Assembly (NCBI GenBank): GCA_029953675.1
Contig: JAMWBK010000009.1
Location: 620,001 to 684,000 of the forward strand
Direction: 5' to 3'
Source of the DNA: Rhodosorus marinus
Lineage: Eukaryota; Rhodophyta; Stylonematophyceae; Stylonematales; Stylonemataceae
Length of the DNA: 64,000 nt
Below, one piece after another: positions 1-10,437 of the stretch. Every line of letters starts with the position of its first letter. The stretch's first letter is position 1. The position numbers were made by a program, and so were the translations under genes. The notes under the pieces were generated by a model. The model did not search any database, was not told where the DNA came from, and saw nothing but the letters and a program-made list of their open reading frames with translations.

Positions 1-1173
1 CGTTACTCCGCTTGTTCTTAGGACTTCCAGAAGGTCTTCAACCACTACATCGTCTTGAAGCGATTCCATTTCCAGTGCCCGGCTACCTTTTACCCAAAAT
101 TCGACAGTGTCGTGGTACGTTCCACCGCTGTAGAGGAAACTGTTCTGCATCCAGGTCGGTGCGGAACTATCGCAAGCAATTACTCGTGAATTGTAGCCGA
201 AGTCATAATCCACCTGAAGTATCACCTTGTCCACCACTCCAAACCCGGCTGACTGGATGGCTTTGGCTTTGGCTTCAGACACGGCTGGGTCGAAGAACGA
301 GTGGACGGTTTGCTTCAGGAAGCCAAGAGGCAGTGTGACAATCACATAATCACTAGAGTAGGAACCATTGCCTCTCGTGACGATGTTAACACCGGAAGTG
401 CCCCATTGGATCTTAACTACTTCTTTCTGGTACAGAATGGGGCATGTGGGAGCGACGAGCTTCTCCATCCCCCCTGGTGCTGGAGTATTCTCTCCATCTA
501 ACTCGTCGTACCCATCAAAATGACGTGCACTAACCTGCAATCAAACGTGTCAGATTTCTTCGCAGCCAGCGAAACTCCAACGTCGGCGCTTCACGGCCAT
601 GTCGCTCACCTCGTTGAGATCATCGCAACCGGATATGCCACATTCAAGTTCCTTCCTTGCCTGGAAGATAAGCTCATCGAATGGACCAATTGAAGAGGCA
701 TTCTCCTGCCATCTCTGATCCAGGTATTCGCCAACAGAGCTCGGAAGGCTCGACTTCGCTCCGTCATCCTTCAGCTCGTTCAGAAAGCTCCTAAAGAGTT
801 TCATCACGCGCCGAACGTCGTCTGCTGGCAGAAGTGTCCCATCAGATCGAACGTATTTCAAAAGGCCCCAGTAGTCGTTGTCTTCATTCCTATCCACATC
901 TTCTGGGTCTCTCTCATCCGGTCGGGGAAGAATCCCCAGCTTCTCCGCGCGCTTAAAGAGAGGATTTCCTGCCTTTCCATGCAGCCATGTTGCTCCCAGC
1001 TCAACTGCTCTACCCGACGCATCACGTTCAGTCCAAATTCGACCTCCAAAGCGCTCGCTGGCCTCTATGATCGTGACGTCGTAGCCATCTGCTTGCAGTT
1101 CGTTCGCTGCGGTCACCCCAGCCAAGCCCGCTCCAACTACGAATACCTTCACGTCACTTCGATCTTCGCCCAT
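1..1173 (-). CDS. FAD-dependent amine/polyamine oxidase family protein, N-terminal part (runs off window)
   Basis: Flavin amine oxidase family; members oxidise polyamines or other amines with FAD and release hydrogen peroxide. Two exons are visible, 1173..610 and 534..1, separated by a 75-nt GT-AG intron (535-609) that joins DDLNE to VSARHFDGY in frame. The C-terminal part lies beyond the left edge. The N-terminus has the Rossmann motif VVGAGLAGVTAANEL followed by the FAD block ERFGGRI, and exon 2 carries the family block YVIVTLPLGFLK. I chose the ATG at 1173 because the FAD motif follows almost at once. An in-frame ATG at 1320 would add 49 largely basic residues and could supply a targeting peptide. 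The substrate cannot be told from this fragment; a polyamine oxidase is the likeliest reading, an LSD1-type or other amine oxidase is possible. Confidence 0.85.
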
Positions 1174-1320
1174 CGTGTGGACTGGCAGAGTGCAGCGCTC
1201 TGCTCCGTGATAGTTGACTCTCACTGAGCCACGCCGAGCGAGCCACAGCTGGTTTCCAACACAACGTCTGGAAAGAAAAGGTAAAAGGATGCCGTTCAGG
1301 CTCTGAAGTAAGCCACCCAA

Positions 1321-3891
1321 CTTGGACGGCCACGTTCCGGGTACTTACCCAACTTTGCAAAGTCCATGCTGGAACACAAACCCGCACCGCATGGAGTCAC
1401 TCTGACCCCGATCAGAACTTTGATAAGCTCTCGGATACGTTACCGTTGCTCTTCTCGTTGTGTGCCCACTTTTGTATGCGCTCTGTCTTAACTCCCGACA
1501 TCAATCTGAAGTTACCATCTTGTCGATCCATTGCTGGATCTGATGGCCATACACGCGTTCGAAAGTATCCGAGAACATAAGTAAATTGATCAATAGTCTG
1601 CACAGTCATGGGAGGTCAGTGGAGAGTGCTTCACGGCGAATGCCTGGAAGTTTGTAAAACCTGAGAACGATGATCTACCGGAACCCCGAAGTTAGCAGGT
1701 ACTCTATCCTGATCCGGTAAACTTCTGGCGCTTGCGGACTAGGGATGAAGTAGAAGTTTCATGTCATGAAAGGATCGATCGGTACCTAACAGGCTTTTTC
1801 TCTTGGTTGAGGTTTCAAAAGTCCCCGAAGTAGCTGGTTCTTGTTGCTCTCCTACATGCCTGCAGGGGACAGCCTGCAACCCTCTCCTGACACTGATGAG
1901 TAGAAGGCAGAGGCAGCTTTGTTGGGAAACTGCACTAGGACGTTGGCAGGGTGTTCAGAGCATGTACCCTTTATGGGTGATAAGCATATGACCATAATCT
2001 GACGACGATGCTTCCAGTACTCCTGTGAACCCAGCCGTTCTGCGACATTGCTTCGGTCTACTTCTTGTCAAGCCCGTGGCGAATCTGTGCGTATCTTCTT
2101 CCAGACCGATCCAGTAGGTGAGTGGTCATCGCTACAAAGGGGTGATGATCGAAGAAGCTGAGAAGCTGGCAAGCTGCTACGCTGTCCAAAGAATAATCCG
2201 TGCCCAATTCGGCCCAAGTTCACCCTTCTCTCACGGAGGTCGTCCACGTCTTAGAATCCTTGTAGTAGTTCTTGCTTTTCTTGTTCCGCTTCACTTCTTT
2301 TCGTTCTCATGGGCAGACAAGGGAAGAGACAGCGGTGGCACAGGGGTGTAATTGGCGCGGGGCGGCAATACCACGGCAGTCAGATCATCCCTATAAGGCC
2401 CAACCTCCGTGGGCAGCTGAAGTCCTGTCGCTGCTTGTCGCGTGAAGTCAGTGGCGATGAGTTCGGGGGTATAATCAATGCCGTGGTGTTGTTGGTTCTG
2501 TCAGGAGTCGCAGATTTTCATCAACAGCGAATCACCCATCGGCACCCGGCTGGAAATGTCCAACGAGCCAGGATGCCAAGTCGCCAACAAGAAATGGGAA
2601 AAGCGGACGTTTTCCATAAATCAATCATTATTCTATACTGATGGAATACCGATTCAGGCGCTTTCTGCTTTAGTATTTAGTGGTTTTTGAGAATCCCGTC
2701 ATTTTCCGTGTCAAAACCATTCTCATCGCGGCCGTGGGGAAAAGGGCACTGGAAAAAGGGATCATGTTTTTTCCTTTTTTTGGGACCTGGATAATTTGTA
2801 GGCGTTCCTTCTTGCCCGGTATTTTTGTGAGTTTCATATTTTTCAAAAAGGTGATTTTTCGTTTCCCAATCCGTTCTTTTTCAACGCTGTACCCGAACAA
2901 TCTCAGGCTACAGGGGGGTTCGGAAGATTTTCGTCTCGCCCGTTTTCGGTTTTTCGGCTCATAGTGTGCCTTTTTAAAAGCGTGGAGAATTGATCGATTA
3001 CGAGGATCAATCTATTTATATACTTTCACGATTTTTATTGGATAGTATGTATTTAATTATTTAATAACAAGCGTTTCCTCGTCACCGGGGGAGCCAGTTG
3101 AATTCTAATCGATGCCGTTGAATTTGACGCTTGAGTTTTGTAGGGGTATTACTGTTTTCACACATCGATAGTTTTTATGAAATATAATCTCATATTTTCA
3201 TAATTTAGAAATACAGCACCCTCCTCTCGTAACTATAGCTCCGGCCTTCAACGTCCATTCGCCGGATCGTACAAAACAACCAGGTAGTAAATCAAAAATA
3301 TCCAACAACGAATTAAAATAAATAATCTAAACAAATCAATCACCTTAGAACCAAAAATACAGAAAGTATATTCCATTATCCATAATCTACATAATAATAT
3401 TAAAATAAACTTGCCTTTTTAATTATTTTGCGAAAATATATCAAACTATTGTTCACAATCATCTAAAAAATTTAAACAAGCATACCGTTCCTCATTGGTC
3501 TAGAACGAAAAACCCTGTTTAAATTTTCGGGTTTTCCTTTTGCTCATCATTATTTATTTATATTATGATTATGTTTCTGGCGATTCATAAAAACAGCGAA
3601 ACAGGACAGAAAAGGGAACTTGCTTTTTGGGCATGGCTTTATTGGACAAGAAAGCGATCGTAGAAGACCATTTTGACGGCCCGCAGCAGCGCGGGGCCGT
3701 ACCCCAACTGGGAGGCTTATGGGAAAATGTTTTTTTTTTTTGCATAAGTAAAAAGGGCTTCTGTATTGGTAGCGAAGGCGTGGTGGAGTTTGAAGAGGTA
3801 AGGGGCTGTTAAGGGATAGAGAGGTAGGAAAAGAGTTGCTTTAGTTGAGTGGAGGGGTGGTTGTTGGGGAGGAGGGGGGAAGAAGTGAAGA
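1321..3891. other. intergenic, no supported gene
   Basis: About 2.5 kb without a reading frame I can assign. The part from roughly 2640 to 3620 is strongly A/T-rich with poly-T and poly-A runs, and a short G-rich tract (about 3843-3890) leads into the eIF5A start. Short open frames here lack codon or family signal. Confidence 0.6.
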
Positions 3892-4362
3892 ATGAGTGAC
3901 GAGATCGAGGCTGCTGGAGACTCCGGGTCGTCTGATACGATCCCGGTTCAGGCTGGTGCACTGAAGAAAGGTGCCCATGTTGTGATTAAGGGGTTTCCCT
4001 GCAAGATCGTAGACTATTCTACTTCGAAGACGGGAAAGCATGGACATGCCAAGGCCAATATTACGGGTATTGATATTTTTACCGGGAAGAAGTATGAAGA
4101 TATTTCGCCCACGTCGCACAACATGCTGCAGCCGATCGTGTCTCGTCGTGATTTTCAGTTGATTGATATTGATGATGAGGGATTCATTACGGTCATGGAT
4201 GACAAGACGAATGAGACTCGTTCGGACCTCCGCATTGAGACTGACAAGGAAGACGTCCACAAGAAGCTGAAGGAGGAGTTCGATGAGGGCAAAGATCTCG
4301 CTGTTACGGTGCTCAGCGCTATGAAGATTGAGAAAGTTGTTACCTACAAGATGATAACGTAA
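3892..4362 (+). CDS. translation initiation factor 5A (eIF5A)
   Basis: Cytosolic translation factor that promotes peptide-bond formation at difficult sequences and termination, active only after hypusine modification. Single uninterrupted exon of 156 residues, the usual length for the family. The hypusination loop STSKTGKHGHAK is intact, with the modified lysine at residue 49. The N-terminal SH3-like barrel (about 20-85) and C-terminal OB-fold (about 86-156, beginning near SRRDFQLIDIDDEGF) are both present. The start is clear: the ATG follows a purine-rich leader and the protein aligns from its first residues. The 3' end faces the RPS18 gene (convergent). The absence of introns contrasts with most neighbours. 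Confidence 0.97.
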   Translation: MSDEIEAAGDSGSSDTIPVQAGALKKGAHVVIKGFPCKIVDYSTSKTGKHGHAKANITGIDIFTGKKYEDISPTSHNMLQPIVSRRDFQLIDIDDEGFITVMDDKTNETRSDLRIETDKEDVHKKLKEEFDEGKDLAVTVLSAMKIEKVVTYKMIT

Positions 4363-4988
4363 AAAAATGATTTGATCTCTAATTTTTTTGTTATTGAGCG
4401 AGAGCGAGGGCTCCGAACCACTTTTGTTTTGCCTCTCAATCGCGAAGATGCATTCCAATCACCCTGGAAAGAAACTAAACGCAAAGATTTAAGTTCTTAA
4501 GCGATGCAATATTAACCCTGTCCATACTTCTTCAACTCAAAGGGACCCATCGACAAGATCCCTCGCTGGAACAAGCGCTAGCGCCGGGTTGCATATTGTC
4601 AAAGGCACGGCCTCGGTGGTTGAGAGCCGCAGTTGGAGTACTTCCATTCCTCACCGCCGAGGAATCCTTCAGCCGGAAAAGATTCTCTGGGACCTTGCTA
4701 TCCAACATTCACGTAGCGCGTAGCGGCCTAGACTCTGTTCTGGTCGTTTTGGTATACCTTTGGGTGATTTCGCGTGAATCACAAGGCCGAGCTCTTCTGT
4801 AACAACTCTTCTGATGATTTTCAGAGCGAATGTCGTGGAAGAAAAGCGAAGAAATCGCTAGACTCCCGAAGTCCGCCTTGGGACAGTCCCCCCCAAGAGC
4901 AACTCAGTGAACAAAACTGAAACAGCCGCATGTAACATTTCTGATAGACAAGTCGCTCTTCTTTAGTGCTAACAACAAAACAAATAAT
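4363..4988. other. intergenic between convergent eIF5A and RPS18
   Basis: Shared 3' flank of two convergent genes. I see no further gene, RNA or clear repeat in it. Confidence 0.6.
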
Positions 4989-5628
4989 CTAAGCCTTCTT
5001 CTTGCTCACACCGACGGTTCGTCCCCTTCTTCCGGTGGTCTTTGTACGCTGTCCACGGACACGGAGACCCCAGTAATGTCGGAGACCTCTGTGGCACTTA
5101 ATCTTTCTCATTCTGTCGAGATCCTCCCTAAGCTTGAAGTCAAGCTGATTGGAAATCAGCTGGCTATACGTTCCCTCCTTGAAATCCTTCTGTCTATTGA
5201 GGAACCAGTTCGGAATCTTATACTGACTAGGATTCTGCATGATCTGTACAATGCGATCAATCTCCTCATTGCTCAATTCCCCGGCCCGCTTATTAAGATC
5301 CACATCGGCCTTCTTCAGAACAAGATTCGAGTACCGTCTACCCACTCCCTTGATTGCCGTCAGCGCAAACATAATCTTGTGTCTACCATCGATGTTGGTG
5401 TTCATCACACGCAGAATGTGCTGAAACTCGCCCTGGTTCATAATAACCGACTAGTTTTCCAGAAAATACAAAGAAAACAACCTTCAGAGCCCGCTAAACT
5501 TCCACAAACCTCATTCCCACGATCCTTCCCCCCCTTTGCAGACGCGGCCGTCGGGAAGGAACTCCACAACATCCAACAAACCCAACCAAAACATCAAAAA
5601 AGCAGCTTTGTTTGCGTCCACTTACCAT
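4989..5628 (-). CDS. RPS18: 40S ribosomal protein S18 (uS13)
   Basis: Small-subunit protein at the head of the 40S ribosome, contacting the P-site tRNA and bridging to the 60S subunit. The main exon is 5450..4989. Family blocks include [13 protein letters not shown]-like [52 protein letters not shown] and [14 protein letters not shown]. Eukaryotic S18 begins MSLV..., which is missing if one starts at the internal ATG (5441). Reading an ATG-only exon at 5628..5626, a 175-nt GTAAGT...TAG intron (5451-5625) and then TCG GTT ATT gives [14 protein letters not shown], which matches the yeast-type start MSLVV...QGSFQHIL. The product is then 154 residues, close to the usual 152. A C-rich tract on the plus strand lies upstream, at about 5690-5780. 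Confidence 0.93.
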
Positions 5629-6989
5629 GTTTACAAACTCCTAGAAAGTGAGCAGTACAAATCTACCACTCCGCTCCACAGTAATATGTTCTCTTCCCCT
5701 CAACCCAAGCCGAAAGCAACCGTTCTCACTCCCGGCCCTACCTCCTCATCAACCCCTCCCCTTCCTCCCTTTTTCATAAAATCCGTCCCACGTCCATCCG
5801 CAAAAGAAAAAATCATCCTCACCCCTCTGCGTATCCGCATAAAACAATACTATTTTGTATCAGCCCCTCTAGTTTACCCTAAAAAATTTCAAGCTCTCAA
5901 TTAAACTACTTAAAAACAGAAAATACCATATTTTAGTACGGGGTTTTCTTATGTGAATATATACCCCTGGATAGTTCTTTTGGCCGACGAGGATGCATGA
6001 GGAAATCCAAACATCTAGGGGGTACGGCGGCGTCGTGAGATCAGTCTTTTAGCGTACCTTCAGTCGAAATTGAGTTTGTTGATTGAACAACCGATCATCT
6101 GTTTTGGGTTTGGGTTGGACGGGGAGGGGGGGCTGGGGTGTCATGTCTCTCTCTCTGTGACGCATTCTAGCATTCGCGACTCGTTTGATCGTAAGCCGAG
6201 TCGCGAAGGGTAGAATGCGTCCCAGAATTGACTGCTTTGGCCTTCTGGATATGTGCATACTGGCTTGTCTAGGCCCCGTTCGTGCACAACCCAGTATGTC
6301 ATGATCACCTTCCTCACGGAGCTGTGAATTGGCCCTCTCGCCTTCTAACGCTGTTTTGTTGTTGAGAGCGCGTTATCAGGATGCGCGGATTCAGCTACGC
6401 TCATTGTCAATGGTCAAAAGTTCTGTGCTCGTGCGTGCCGATACTGTGTTTTTTTAGTGGGCAGTGCGTGCATATCTCCCCATTCGGCGTTCTCTGGCTA
6501 GCGTCCTTTGCTGGAGGGCGTTTTGATCTTGCCTCCCGTCCGTCCCCTTTCTCATCCCAGAAACCGTTCGGTAATTGGCTACTCACTGTGTCCAGTATTG
6601 CCTCATCACTCATGCGAATAACGGGGTGGGTTGCTCGAGCTGAACTCGCCTGGGTTTTAGTTGTCTTATTCAGCTGGACGGCTCCAGGTCCTTCCCCACA
6701 GAACATCCTAGCATCGCTTAGCCCTTCCTTGAAATCCTTCGCACAAACAAGCAGAAAAGCTCTCCATGAGGGCTCTTGAATAGGCGCTCTTGATCGGAAT
6801 GTCTGCTGATCAAATTCAAGAATCCGTTGGGCAATAAAACTTCACTTATTCTATCCATTGTTTTGTAAGTCATCACATCGTTGGGGGATGCTCATGAACG
6901 TGACTCGTTGCTCGTTCCAGAGACCCGTTGGGCAGAATGGGTTTCTGATCGATGCTTAAGGAGGGCTGAAAGGTATTTTCTGAGCCAAC
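5629..6989. other. intergenic, no supported gene
   Basis: Upstream regions of the divergent RPS18 and carrier genes. It contains a C-rich stretch next to RPS18 and a G-rich run near 6120. Open frames of 100-130 codons around 6380-6780 on both strands show no family resemblance. Confidence 0.5.
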
Positions 6990-8149
6990 ATGCAAGATGC
7001 TGGTAAGGACTACATAGCTGGGGTGCTCGCTGGATCGGCGGGCATGATTGCTGGGTACCCTTTCGACACGGTCAAGGTACGACTTCAGAGCGTGAGCGGA
7101 TCACAGTATCGTGGACCACTGCATTGTACGGTTTCTATTCTGCGAACTGAAGGCGTAAGTATGTCCTAATATGTTTTCGACGAGGATCATCCGTTAAGCA
7201 TAATCTTGTTTGCTGCTTCATCATCGCAACAGATCGGAGGCTTCTTCCGTGGTCTCACTGCTCCCCTCGTCGGTGGGGCTTTGGAAACTGGACTGAACTA
7301 CTTTCTCTTTGAACGGGCGCTTGAGTATACAAAAAAATCTGGCTGGCTGGGATTGTCTCGATTCCAGGGCGTTTTTATCTCCGGCTGCGCGGCTGGGGTT
7401 GGGATCGCTGTGGTTCTGACGCCTGTCGAACTCGTGAAGTGTAGGATGCAAGTAGACGTGAAGCAGATGTACAGGGTAAGAAATGGATCATCATCCCATG
7501 GATCTTGCAATGTTTACCCTATCTCCTGCTCACGTCAATCCTCGGCGTACTCTGTAGAGCGCATGGGATTGCTATAGGGACGTACTGAAACGGGACGGCT
7601 TGCGCGGCCTGATGCGAGGTTTCGCAGCGACGGAGGCCAGAGAAATCATTGGCAATGGTCTGTACTTTTGGTCTTATGCCCTTGCGAAGGACAAGTTGGA
7701 GCAACACCAAGAAGGCGAAACTCCCTCGGGGCTACACAAGGTGGGAATATCAATACTCGCGGGGGGTTTGGCTGGGATGTTGTTCTGGGCAGTCGTGCTC
7801 CCAATTGATGTGGTAAAAACAAATATGCAAGTCAGCACCGGGAGCTATCAGAGTATGACGAAATCAACTGTACAAATATTGAAGCAGAGGGGGATAAGGG
7901 GATTTTACGCAGGCCTGGGAACAAGCCTTGTAAGGTGAGTCAGATTCCTTACTCAGCTCGTTGAGCAACAGCGTTGAATTCGCTTTCACAGATCAGTAGG
8001 CACCCCGTGAGATAGAAGGGTTCAGTTGGCTGATGCTCCCGTTGTCTCACGTCAGGGCGTTTCCCGCCAACGCGGCTGTTTGGGTTGCTTGGGAGTTGGC
8101 CAGCTCCTATTTGAAGTCAAGTTCCAAGATGCACAGTACAGCAAACTGA
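6990..8149 (+). CDS. mitochondrial carrier family (SLC25) protein
   Basis: Six-helix transporter of the mitochondrial inner membrane; the closest feel is the carnitine/ornithine/basic amino acid branch, but the substrate is not decided. Four exons: 6990-7154, 7233-7475, 7558-7934 and 8056-8149, all GT-AG, giving 292 residues, normal for the family. The three repeated carrier signatures are present in order: YPFDTVKVRLQ in repeat 1, TPVELVKCRMQV in repeat 2 and LPIDVVKTNMQV in repeat 3. The last exon supplies RAFPANAAVWVAWE, the usual end of these carriers. The start ATG lies ten residues before the first transmembrane segment. Splice phases are consistent, and each intron removes stops that otherwise break the frame. 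Confidence 0.92.
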
Positions 8150-9197
8150 AACATATGTGAAAATTCCGATCATGAGCTGTTAACAACACGTTGCAACTAG
8201 AAGCAGCAAAAACGCCGTATTACCCATCATGAAAAGGACTAGTAGCAGCACTCCAAAAAAACGACGAGGTTGAGCTTCGGAGACAGGGCACTGACTCTCC
8301 ACATTGGAACACATTGGTGCGCCCGGCCTTGGGCGCGCCAGTCCGGGGCTTCAGGACAGAGGGCGTTTGCCCATAACGTGCGAACCTCACAATCATACCC
8401 AGAGTTTCGTTTTCTATGGCGTAGTCAGGCGCGACTCACCACGCGCTTTGCCGACAGCAGCAGAGGGTTCTAACAACAAACACGCCTAACCTTCATTTTT
8501 ATGCTTCAGGGTGACCACCAAAATCTGATCGAAAAAGGCCATGCATACCAAAAAAAATGAAACCCCGAAAAATCCCCAATGGCATTCAGTCCAACCGTTA
8601 CGCTCCAAACAGCCTATAAAATTTAAAAAAAGATTCATTCGGTCAAGAACTTTTATTTTAAAAATTCAGGCTGATGGGAAGTTTTAAATTTCGGCGAAAA
8701 TTCAATAGCGTTTTGGTACTCCCAACCCCGAAAAATCTCATCTCAGATACGCTTCAATCATTATCGACCTCAAATAAGTCATTTTTACTGTAATATGTGT
8801 TTTAATTGGCTACGATGGATAAATACCTTTTTTTATTTTGTTAGTTTAAGAAAAGCTCGACCGGAGGTGGGGATGAGGAGCCAGAAAAATAAAAAAAGGC
8901 ACTAAACGAAGGCGGGCGCGGCAGCTGCTCGGAGATGGTGCCGGAAGGTTAAAAAAGGAAGCAGAAGGCTCCAACAGGTGGTAGGATATTGGAGTCGGGA
9001 AGGTTGGGATGGGTGAACGTGGCGGAGGAGCAGGCGGGGCAAGCTGGTATTTTTTTTCTGTGAAGAAAGTTGGATAGGGTATTTTTTTTGGAGGGGGCGG
9101 GGGAAGGGGTTTGTTTGTTAGGAGAAAGCTTGTGAAGGGTGGTGTGAACATTATTGTGGGGTGGGTTGGGTTGAGTTTTTGAGACGTAGAGAGAAGG
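8150..9197. other. intergenic, no supported gene
   Basis: A/T-rich from about 8520 to 8830, then increasingly G-rich on the plus strand (9060-9190) before the next gene. No gene seen. Confidence 0.55.
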
Positions 9198-10437
9198 ATG
9201 GATCCACCTCCACCACCGTCACCGTCTACTGGGATGGCTGGTCTGGAGGTTCCTGCGCCGCCACCGCCACCACCACCACCACCACCACCGCCGATGGCGC
9301 CCGTAGATGAGGGTGCACTGTCTCCGCCGCCTCCGCCAGCAGCAGGTTTTGAGGAAACCGCGGTGGAGACTGTGGAGGAGACGATGCCTGGTGAGGATGT
9401 TGTGGCTGATGCTATTGTGGAGGAGATGGTTGAAGGTGAAGTTGTGGAGGAGGTCATGGAAGAGGTAGTGGAAGAGGAGGTTGAACGGGAAATTGTCGAT
9501 TCCGATATTGAGGAAGTCATTGAGGAGACTGTTGAAATAGAGGAGATCGTTGATGATGATTATGAAGAGGTACCCCCAGCTGTCGCAGTACTTGATGAAG
9601 AACCACCAGCTGTTGCCGAACTGGGTGAAGAGCCGCCTGTTGCTGCCGTACTTGATGAAGAGCCGCCAGTTGCTGCCGTACTTGATGAAGAGCCGCCTCC
9701 TGTTGAAGCCTTCGAGCCCATGCCGGTTGCAGCCGCGGTAGCAGGTACCACCGCCGCAGTGGGTGCTACCGCGGGTATTTCTGCTGCCTCCGCCAAAGAG
9801 TGAGTAACAGTTGATCTACGCGCCCGGTGAGCTCTGAACTCCGTGCATTGATCTGATCTGACCACGCCTGGTTTCTATGGCACCGTTTTCAGTCCGTCTC
9901 TTGCTGTTGTAGATCCCGAAGAGTCAATTTCTCCAGACGTTCAGTGGATTAAGGCGGAAGTTGTATGGATGGATGGAGCCGACAACGATGTCAAGCTCTG
10001 CCCATCTTGGGTGGGATGGCAGCCAGTCCAGATGAAGAAGGAGCCAGGTAATAATGTTTTCATCTTTGTTCTCAGCAAGTTATCGCTGAGAAAAACGCTG
10101 TGGAAAGGGCGGGATACTCCTCGTAACACCTCGTGTACTGATTTACAGTCGCTTTTTTCTGGTCTCGGAATTCTGTTTCCATTTGGGTCCATGCACAGAT
10201 GGAGTCTGGTCTGTGATAACCCGCTGTCCTGTCGGTGAGCGTGCTTTCCTTTTTATTGTCGATGGAGAGTGGAAAGTGAGCAGTCGTCATGCTATTGCTC
10301 AAGATACGACCGGGGCAAAGGTGAACACAAGGGTTTTCAAGGCACCTATCAAGGCCGTTGAGCCTGAAGATGAGGAAGAATCTAACCCGATCGAGGAGGA
10401 GGAAGAGAAGAAGGGCCTCCTCGCGTGTATGTGCTGA
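9198..10437 (+). CDS. Pro/Glu-rich protein with C-terminal AMPK-beta-like CBM48 domain and CxC tail
   Basis: Three exons (9198-9799, 9893-10047, 10199-10437; GT-AG) give 331 residues. Residues 1-50 are proline runs. Residues 55-115 are a valine/glutamate repeat and 120-180 an imperfect 10-residue repeat around VLDEEPPVAA. Residues about 219-302 resemble the glycogen-binding CBM48/early-set domain of AMPK beta and related starch proteins: GWQPVQMKKEPDGVWSV, then GERAFLFIVDGEWKV. The core matches the family pattern of a W-G-x-W turn, a PDG-x-W strand and a Y/F-x-F-x-VDG-x-W hairpin. The tail is acidic and ends ...LLACMC, a Cys-x-Cys terminus like that of geranylgeranylated Rab proteins. Binding to floridean starch and membrane attachment are inference. 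No kinase-binding ASC domain of AMPK beta is visible. Confidence 0.8.

Noticed and set aside
3841-4458. 205-codon minus-strand frame
   Set aside because: Antisense of eIF5A, with no family resemblance of its own.
5076-5651. 191-codon plus-strand frame
   Set aside because: Antisense shadow of RPS18 and its intron.
6381-6779. Opposed frames of about 100-130 codons
   Set aside because: Both strands open over the same stretch, neither with recognisable motifs.
8846-9520. Long Ser/Thr/Pro-rich open frame of 224 codons on the minus strand
   Set aside because: It is the antisense of the repetitive first exon of the CBM48 gene and its G-rich leader; low-complexity sequence opens both strands.
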